Assembly: GCF_000011365.1 (NCBI RefSeq) | Contig: NC_004463.1 | Location: 2,032,001-2,096,000 of the forward strand | DNA: 64,000 nt | Source of the DNA: Bradyrhizobium diazoefficiens USDA 110 | Lineage (GTDB): Bacteria > Pseudomonadota > Alphaproteobacteria > Rhizobiales > Xanthobacteraceae | Reading direction: 5' to 3' | Shown here: in pieces, positions 58,696 through 64,000 of the stretch | Layout: the number at the start of each line of letters is the position of its first letter | Numbering within the stretch: the first letter of the stretch is position 1 | The notes under the pieces: model-generated | What the model was told of the DNA's origin: nothing | The model's input: the letters and a program-made list of their open reading frames with translations, nothing else | Databases searched by the model: none | Program-made: the position numbers and the translations under genes

Positions 58696-59892
58696 ATGAT
58701 CCAAGTCGAAGTTCTGAGCGCTGGCCGCGACCACGTCGGCGGCTACAAGGTGGACGTGACCCGCGGCGAGCGCGTCGGCCGCGTATCGTCGGAGTGGTTC
58801 TCGCGACCAGCGGATGAGCGTTATCTCTCGCTGTCAGACCTCTACGCCGCCGTGCACCGCCGGACCGAGCGTAGCCGGATCCGAACGGTCGACAGCGCTG
58901 CGATTCGGGTTGATGCCAACCGCGGCAACCCCGAGCGCCTGACGCTGACTCTGCCCGGCTCCGACGCGCCGATCGCACCGACGCACTGGAGCTTCGGCCA
59001 ACTTGCCAGCCTGGTTGGAGCGCCGGCGGCTTACCTCCGTCAGCTGCCGGCGCCGCTGGCCGGCATTAACCTGCAATACGGCTTGACCTCTCGTTCCGCC
59101 GAGCAGATGAAGACGCTCGAGATCGAAGAGGGTCGAGTCGAGCTACGTGCAGTCACCGGGCCCACCTACGGGCGCATCTTTGACCACGAACTCGTGGCAG
59201 CCGTTCAGCGCATCGCCGGCAATGGCACGGGCGACACACGCTGGAAGGTGCCTGGCGTGCTCGACTGGTCGACTGGCGTCTACAATCCGAACGTTGATAT
59301 CAGCCAGGATACGACGACGCTCTACGCGTCCGATCGTGATGTCTTCCTGTTCCTGGTCGACGATCTCAATCCGATCGAGGCCGGCCGGCTGCGCGACGGT
59401 TCGCCCGACCTCTATTTCCGCGGGTTCTACTGCTGGAATTCCGAGGTGGGAGCGAAGACGCTCGGCATGGCGAGCTTCTATCTCCGCGCCGTCTGCCAGA
59501 ACCGCAATTTATGGGGCGTGGAAGATTTCGAGGAGATCACCATCCGCCACTCCAAATACGCCGCTTCGCGGTTTGCCCACGAGGCGGCCCCGGCGCTGGC
59601 CAGCTTTGCCAATTCCTCACCGATGCCCTTCGTCAACGGCATCAAGGCCGCACGGGAGAAGATCGTCGCGCGCACTGACGACGACCGCAACGAGTTCCTG
59701 CGCAAGCGCGGCTTCTCGAAGGCCGAGACGGCGAAGATCATCGAGAGGGTGTTAACGGAGGAAGGCCGCAAGCCCGAAAGCGTGTTCGATTTCGTGCAAG
59801 GCATCACAGCGGTTGCGCGGGGCAAGACCCATCAGGATGCACGACTCGATATGGAGGCGCGCGCGAAGACGCTGCTCGACCGCGCAGCCTGA
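58696..59892 (+). CDS. DUF932-family plasmid/ICE protein
   Basis: A 398-residue protein of the DUF932 family common on rhizobial plasmids and integrative elements. Visible blocks: RTVDSAAIRVDANRGNPERL, HWSFGQLASLVGAPAAYLRQ, RAVTGPTYGRIFDHELV, and LYFRGFYCWNSEVGAKTLGM. The end is rich in helices (EFLRKRGFSKAETAKIIERV). The molecular function is not established; it usually accompanies ParB-like and anti-restriction genes. GTGGAGATGAACC precedes the ATG, which lies just after a structured leader. Confidence 0.85.
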   Translation: MIQVEVLSAGRDHVGGYKVDVTRGERVGRVSSEWFSRPADERYLSLSDLYAAVHRRTERSRIRTVDSAAIRVDANRGNPERLTLTLPGSDAPIAPTHWSFGQLASLVGAPAAYLRQLPAPLAGINLQYGLTSRSAEQMKTLEIEEGRVELRAVTGPTYGRIFDHELVAAVQRIAGNGTGDTRWKVPGVLDWSTGVYNPNVDISQDTTTLYASDRDVFLFLVDDLNPIEAGRLRDGSPDLYFRGFYCWNSEVGAKTLGMASFYLRAVCQNRNLWGVEDFEEITIRHSKYAASRFAHEAAPALASFANSSPMPFVNGIKAAREKIVARTDDDRNEFLRKRGFSKAETAKIIERVLTEEGRKPESVFDFVQGITAVARGKTHQDARLDMEARAKTLLDRAA

Positions 59893-59913
59893 TACCCGGA
59901 AAGCCGAAAGATG

Positions 59914-59950
59914 CGGAAAGGCGTGTCTCCGGCTTCGTGCCTTTCCGTTT
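59914..59950 (+). terminator. Terminator-like hairpin after the DUF932 gene
   Basis: CGGAAAGGC at 59914-59922 pairs with GCCTTTCCG at 59939-59947 (9 bp), followed by TTTG. It lies 22 bases after the DUF932 stop. The T-run is short, so efficiency is uncertain. Confidence 0.5.
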
Positions 59951-59979
59951 GTCCTGATCGTCGGTTTGCGACGCTGCCC

Positions 59980-60055
59980 TTGAGAGGAAGAGGGCGGCGC
60001 CGCGCTTCATGACGGGTTGGAGATCCAGAGAGAGACTTTGGGTTGCCCGTCGCGG
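59980..60055 (+). promoter_or_regulatory. Structured leader 2, upstream of the ParB-like gene
   Basis: Begins TTGAGAGGAAGAGGGCGG. CATGACGGG (60008-60016) pairs with CCCGTCGCG (60046-60054) with one mismatch. Inside, ATCCA and TGGGT (60023-60027 and 60039-60043) pair around GAGAGAGACTT. The 5' half GACGGGTT and the AGAGAG loop are shared with leaders 1 and 3, while the inner stem differs. Confidence 0.6.
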
Positions 60056-60065
60056 AGTATCACCC

Positions 60066-62189
60066 ATGGCTACTGCCGTTCAGAAGATCACCCTGTCGTC
60101 CTCGCGCGACATTCCCTTCAATAAGCTGGTGCTCAGCCAGTCAAACGTCCGGCGTGTGAAGGCCGGCGTCTCCATCGAGGAGCTGGCCGAGGACATCGCC
60201 CGGCGTACCCTGCTCCAAAGCCTCAATGTCCGGCCGGTCCTCGACGCGGAGGGCGAGACCGGCATGTTCGAGATCCCGGCCGGCGGACGCCGCTATCGGG
60301 CGCTGCAGCTGCTGGTGAAACAGAAGCGCCTGGCCAAGACCGCGCCGGTGCCCTGTGTCGTGCGCGATCCGGCGACCGGCATTCTCGGCGAGGACGACTC
60401 GCTCGCCGAGAACGTCCAGCGCGAGCCGCTGCACCCGCTCGACCAATTCCGCGCCTTCCTGACTCAGCGTGAGAAGGGCCGGACCGAGGAGGACATCGCG
60501 GCTGCCTTCTTCACCTCGGTCAACGTCGTGAAGCAGCGCCTGCGTCTCGCCTCGGTCTCGCCCGCGCTGCTCGACGTCTATGCCGACGACGGCATGTCGC
60601 TCGAGCAGTTGATGGCCTTCACCGTCACCGCGGATCACGGCCGCCAGGAGCAGGTCTGGCAGGCCATCTCTAGCTCTTGGCAGAAGGAGCCCTATCAAAT
60701 CCGCCGCATGTTGACGGAGAAAACGGTGCGCGCCTCCGACCGGCGCGCCGTGTTTGTCGGCCTCGACGCCTACGAGGCGGCCGGTGGCGTGGTGCTGCGC
60801 GACTTGTTCCAGTCCGACGATGGCGGTTGGCTTGAGGACATCGCTCTGCTCGACCGTCTGGTCGCTGAGAAGTTGAAGGCGGAGGCGGAAACGATCGCCG
60901 CCGAAGGCTGGAAGTGGATCGAGGTCGCGATCGACTTCCCCTACGGCCATGCTCGCGGCTTGCGCGAGCTGGACGGCGTACTTGCCGATCTCACCACCGA
61001 AGAGCAGGCGGCCATCGAGGCGCTCGAGGCCGAATATGTCAGGCTCCAAGCCGAGCATGACGGCGCGGATGAGCTACCCGACGAGGTAGACCAGCGACTT
61101 GGCGAAATCGAGACGGCCCTCGGCGCCTTCAATGATCGACCCGTCATCTATCAGCCTGCCGACATCGCCCGCGCGGGCGTGTTCGTCGGCATCGACGCCG
61201 AAGGCAAGCTCTTGGTTGATCGGGGCTACGTCCGACCCGAGGACGAAGTGCCCGTGACGGAGCCAGAGCAGGGCAGGGGCAGTGAACCCGATGCCGCGGC
61301 CCTGGACGGTGCTGAACCATCAGCGCCGGCTATCCAGCGCGCCGTCATCACCATCGGCGGGCAGGATGAGGAGCCCGAGGACGAGGATGATGATGCGGTG
61401 AAACCGCTGCCGGACCGCCTGCTCACCGAGCTCACGGCGGAGCGGACTTTGGCGCTGCGCGACAAGTTGGCGATCACGCCTTCGGTCGCTTTCCAATCGG
61501 TGCTGCACAAATTCTGCCTCGACGTCTTCATCCGCTATTCCTCCTACGGAACGGCAATGGAGGTCTCAGTGCGCAACGCTAGCTTCCCGGTGCAGGCGCC
61601 GGGTTTAAAGGACAGCTCGGCGGCCAAGGCAATCGACGCGCGCCACAAGACCTGGGACGAGCGCCTGCCCAGGGACAAGGCCAATCTCTGGGACTGGCTC
61701 AGCGGCCTCACCGCCGACGAGCAGGCGGCGCTCTTCGCGCACTGCGCCTCATTCGGCGTCAACGCGCTCTACGAGAAGGGCGACCGCTACGGCGGCGGCA
61801 TCACGCCGCACACCGTCGAGCACCGGATCACTGAGGCCGATCGCATCGCCCGGGCCGTCGATCTCGACATGGTGGAGTCCGGTTGGCGCCCGACCGTCGA
61901 GAACTATCTCGGCCGCGTCCCGAAGCTCCGCATCCTGGAGGCGGTGCGGGAGGGGGCCGGCGAGCAGGCCGCGCAGCTCATCGATCATCTGAAGAAGGGC
62001 GACATGGCCAAGGAGGCCGAGCGCCTCCTGGCCGAGGCCGGCTGGCTGCCCGAGCCCCTGCGGATGCCCGACGCCCAACTGGCGGCGGCTGTCGATGCCG
62101 CTGAGCCCGAGGGCGATGGCGAGGCGCTGCCGGAATTCCTCGCCGGCGACGACGAAGCGGACGAGTCGCGCATGATCGCGGCCGAATAG
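60066..62189 (+). CDS. Large ParB-domain protein of plasmid/ICE type
   Basis: A 707-residue protein from MATAVQKITLSSSRDIPF; an upstream in-frame ATG lies inside the leader. The ParB nuclease-like domain covers about residues 15-120 (LSQSNVRRVKAGVSIEELAE, EIPAGGRRYRALQLL, SLAENVQREPLHPLDQF). It is followed by the helix-turn-helix VNVVKQRLRLASVSPALLDV. The remaining 450 residues are unlike chromosomal ParB and include an acidic linker near residue 440. This long form is found with DUF932 proteins on rhizobial plasmids; it may be a transcriptional regulator rather than a segregation protein. Intact. Confidence 0.88.
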   Translation: MATAVQKITLSSSRDIPFNKLVLSQSNVRRVKAGVSIEELAEDIARRTLLQSLNVRPVLDAEGETGMFEIPAGGRRYRALQLLVKQKRLAKTAPVPCVVRDPATGILGEDDSLAENVQREPLHPLDQFRAFLTQREKGRTEEDIAAAFFTSVNVVKQRLRLASVSPALLDVYADDGMSLEQLMAFTVTADHGRQEQVWQAISSSWQKEPYQIRRMLTEKTVRASDRRAVFVGLDAYEAAGGVVLRDLFQSDDGGWLEDIALLDRLVAEKLKAEAETIAAEGWKWIEVAIDFPYGHARGLRELDGVLADLTTEEQAAIEALEAEYVRLQAEHDGADELPDEVDQRLGEIETALGAFNDRPVIYQPADIARAGVFVGIDAEGKLLVDRGYVRPEDEVPVTEPEQGRGSEPDAAALDGAEPSAPAIQRAVITIGGQDEEPEDEDDDAVKPLPDRLLTELTAERTLALRDKLAITPSVAFQSVLHKFCLDVFIRYSSYGTAMEVSVRNASFPVQAPGLKDSSAAKAIDARHKTWDERLPRDKANLWDWLSGLTADEQAALFAHCASFGVNALYEKGDRYGGGITPHTVEHRITEADRIARAVDLDMVESGWRPTVENYLGRVPKLRILEAVREGAGEQAAQLIDHLKKGDMAKEAERLLAEAGWLPEPLRMPDAQLAAAVDAAEPEGDGEALPEFLAGDDEADESRMIAAE

Positions 62190-62196
62190 CTCGAGC

Positions 62197-62228
62197 ACGC
62201 GGGGCGGCTTCGGCCGTCCCGCGTCTTT
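62197..62228 (+). terminator. Rho-independent terminator after the ParB-like gene
   Basis: GCGGGGCGGC, loop TTCG, GCCGTCCCGC (one G-U pair, 10 bp), then GTCTTTT. It starts seven bases after the stop codon. The UUCG tetraloop and T-run make this the clearest terminator in the window. Confidence 0.85.
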
Positions 62229-62287
62229 TCACTGCCATTCTCACCAAAGCCTGGCGCGAGCCGGGCTTTTGCATTCTGGAGGCTATC

Positions 62288-62701
62288 GTGCCCTTCTTCA
62301 CCATCGAGACGACCTATCATTTGCCGATCTATCGGCAGCGAACCTACGAAGCCGAAACGCTCGACCAAGCCTGCGATCTCGCGATCGCCGACGAGGGCTG
62401 GGACGACAACAGGTCGGACGTTGAAACGTCTGGCGATACCTATGTTACCGGTGCCTGGGAAGGCCGCGACGCTGCCTTTAGCGGCCGGCGCCTGGCGTTT
62501 CCCTCACGTTTCGGCGAGCAGGTCCAGCGCAAGGCCGGCCATTTCGAGGTGCTGCTCGGTCTGCTCAAGATACTCATCCACGCTCCGGAGGAAGGCTCAG
62601 TGGATGTCGAGCTTTGGCGCCGACGCGCGGACGTCGCCATCGCAAAGGCCGAGGCCATTCTGGCGGGCGAAAATGATCCGATCGAGGGAGCTGCGTCGTG
62701 A
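62288..62701 (+). CDS. Hypothetical plasmid/ICE protein
   Basis: A 137-residue protein from a GTG start preceded by GGAGGCTATC. It begins MPFFTIETTYHLPIYRQRTY and has a helical C-terminus (LWRRRADVAIAKAEAILAGE). Family unknown to me, but genes of this size accompany the DUF932/ParB-like block in rhizobial plasmids. Its stop overlaps the next GTG as GTGA. Confidence 0.65.
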   Translation: MPFFTIETTYHLPIYRQRTYEAETLDQACDLAIADEGWDDNRSDVETSGDTYVTGAWEGRDAAFSGRRLAFPSRFGEQVQRKAGHFEVLLGLLKILIHAPEEGSVDVELWRRRADVAIAKAEAILAGENDPIEGAAS

Positions 62702-62808
62702 CGAAATACATCGTCATCTTCGTCGAAGGCGACGAAAACTACCGCGCGGAAGCGGTCGCCGTCGCTGATGACGGCCAAGCCTCGCCATCTTGGCTGCTCG
62801 GATACTGA
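62698..62808 (+). CDS. Very small hypothetical protein (36 residues)
   Basis: Starts with the GTG that overlaps the previous stop (GTGA) and reads VTKYIVIFVEGDENYRAEAV, then ADDGQASPSWLLGY. The coupling and reasonable composition support a real gene, though it might be a truncated relic of a longer one. Confidence 0.4.
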   Translation: MTKYIVIFVEGDENYRAEAVAVADDGQASPSWLLGY

Positions 62809-62876
62809 TGAATGCTCCGTACACGGCGCGCCGCCATCCGGGGGGCGCCGTTTCTCATGTCGGGCACCGCCTTGAT

Positions 62877-62960
62877 GCTGAGAGGGAGAGGACGGCCGGG
62901 ACGGGTTTGAGCCGGCGCGGTCAGAGAGAGCGCCGATCGGCTCGCCCGTTCCCGCTCTCC
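62877..62960 (+). promoter_or_regulatory. Structured leader 3, upstream of the methyltransferase gene
   Basis: Begins CTGAGAGGGAGAGGACGG. CGGGACGGG (62897-62905) pairs with CCCGTTCCCG (62945-62954) with one bulge. An inner stem, GAGCCGGCGC with GCGCC...GGCTC (62909-62918 and 62930-62943), closes a loop GGTCAGAGAGA. GGAGAG and CTCTCC can form an outer stem. Shares ACGGGTT and AGAGAGAG with leaders 1 and 2. Confidence 0.6.
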
Positions 62961-62974
62961 TGAAGGCTTCCTCC

Positions 62975-64000
62975 ATGACTGACCTTTCCCCGATCGCGGC
63001 CGATCAGGCCGCGCCGATCTCGCCTGTTCGCGCTCCCGAGGGCGCCAGTGTCATCATCGCTGCCGCGAGTCATCTCCTTCCGCATCTCGAGCGTGGTCGG
63101 CGCATCGACGCCGCGATTCTCCGCGCAGCAATGGAAGCGGCCTCCGGCGCATCCGATGCGACGGGCGCGTGGGACTGGAAGATGACCTATGACGCTTGCG
63201 AGGTCGCCACCGTCTTGTTCCTACGCAAATACGGAAAGGCGCTCTTCCGCAAAGCCGCTTCTCCGGCTTCTCGACTTTCCGCCTTGGACAAGATCGCGGG
63301 GCTCCTGCCGACCCACACGCGCCGCTCTGTCGAAAGCGAGACTTTCCAGCAATTCTCGACACCGCTCCAGCTCGGCCTGACCGCGCTGACCGCGGCCGCC
63401 ATGACGGCGGCCGATCGCGTGCTCGAGCCGTCCGCAGGCACGGGGCTACTCGCCATTCTTGCCGAGATCGCCGGCGGCGGCCTCGTTTTGAACGAACTGG
63501 CCGAGACTCGGGCCGCGTTACTTTCTTCCCTCTTTCCGGCCATTTCCGTCACGCGCTTCGACGCGGCCCAGATCGACGATCACCTCGATCCCCCGGTCGT
63601 CCCAGGTGTCGTGCTGATGAACCCGCCGTTCTCGGCGATGGCGAACGTTTCCGGCCGCATGCCCGATACCGCGTACCGTCACATCGCCTCGGCCCTGGCG
63701 CGTCTTGCCGATGGCGGCCGGCTCACGATATCAGGCGCAAACTTCTCACCCGACGCTTCAGCCTGGCGCGACGCCCTCGTCCGATTGCAGGAACGCAGCC
63801 GCGTGGTGTTCACCGCCGCGATCGCCGGCGCGGTCTATGCCAAGCACGGCACCACCATCGAAACACGTCTCACCGTTATCGACAAGGCGCCGGCCGATGA
63901 CCCGAACGTGTTCCCTGAATCGCCGGGAGTGGCGCCCGATGTCGCGACGCTGCTCCGCTGGATCGGCGAACGCGTTCCACCTCGCCTGAGCGTCGCATCA
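62975..64000 (+). CDS. Methyltransferase/strawberry-notch-type protein, partial
   Basis: The first 342 residues of a protein that runs off the window. After a helical N-terminus comes a class I methyltransferase: VESETFQQFSTPLQLGLTA, then DRVLEPSAGTGLLAILAEIA (SAM-binding motif I), and VLMNPPFSAMANVSG (NPPF catalytic motif for adenine-N6 methylation), then HIASALARLADGGRLTISG. In rhizobial plasmids this architecture continues into a large SNF2-like helicase of the strawberry-notch family; the helicase part would lie beyond the window. It probably modifies element DNA against host restriction. Confidence 0.78.
   Translation, partial: MTDLSPIAADQAAPISPVRAPEGASVIIAAASHLLPHLERGRRIDAAILRAAMEAASGASDATGAWDWKMTYDACEVATVLFLRKYGKALFRKAASPASRLSALDKIAGLLPTHTRRSVESETFQQFSTPLQLGLTALTAAAMTAADRVLEPSAGTGLLAILAEIAGGGLVLNELAETRAALLSSLFPAISVTRFDAAQIDDHLDPPVVPGVVLMNPPFSAMANVSGRMPDTAYRHIASALARLADGGRLTISGANFSPDASAWRDALVRLQERSRVVFTAAIAGAVYAKHGTTIETRLTVIDKAPADDPNVFPESPGVAPDVATLLRWIGERVPPRLSVAS

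Noticed and set aside
62697..62976. A CRISPR or repeat array around the methyltransferase leader
   Set aside because: The repeated-looking GAG/CGG sequence folds as a single structured leader; there are no regular spacers.

Overview
The window reads as a symbiosis-island or symbiotic-plasmid segment of a nodulating alphaproteobacterium, most likely Bradyrhizobium or Mesorhizobium. The evidence is a NopM/IpaH-type LRR-E3 ligase effector behind a tts-box-like promoter, an extra rpoN, a broken bacA/sbmA, dense insertion sequences, and a right-hand block of Hyphomicrobiales plasmid/ICE genes (DUF932, a large ParB-like protein, a methyltransferase of strawberry-notch type). The organism is inferred from gene content only.

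Layout. 0-10 kb: a J-domain protein, a LuxR-type regulator and rpoN, separated by decayed fragments (AAA+ ATPase, IS256, di-heme cytochrome, GST, Wadjet jetD-like, IS5-like). 10-19.8 kb: a tightly overlapping sugar ABC-transport and catabolism operon (binding protein, two permeases, PfkB kinase, SDR dehydrogenase, HAD phosphatase, ATPase). It is followed by an unusual protein joining a PEP-hydrolase-like TIM barrel to an NtrC-like AAA domain and a Fis helix-turn-helix, and a convergent second TIM-barrel-like gene. 20-24.2 kb: two adjacent insertion sequences (ISNCY-like and IS21). 25-33 kb: a mosaic of IS6, IS66, IS701 and recombinase debris, a bacA remnant, the intact effector, a GNAT acetyltransferase, an HD-GYP scrap, and an sbcC-like remnant. 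34-40.7 kb: an IS630 that interrupts one gene, an IS427-type copy, and an IS701 that itself carries a group II intron.

From 40.7 to 58.4 kb all non-IS genes lie on the minus strand and form a defence-type island. In transcription order these are: a small protein, a zinc-hook ATPase and a DUF3223 protein; the AbiEi/AbiEii pair; SIR2, HerA, SbcD and SbcC in one close-packed operon (sbcD split by an IS3 element, sbcC frameshifted); and a cluster with a frameshifted hypothetical gene, a Cys-rich hypothetical gene, a CoiA-like nuclease and a TIR-like gene cut by IS701.

From 58.5 kb the strand switches to plasmid/ICE maintenance genes. Three of these (DUF932, ParB-like, methyltransferase) are each preceded by a related, covarying structured leader, which is the most interesting apparently unexplained signal in the window. 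A second is a pair of IS-associated hairpins that share a 31-nt loop but have entirely different perfect 13-bp arms.
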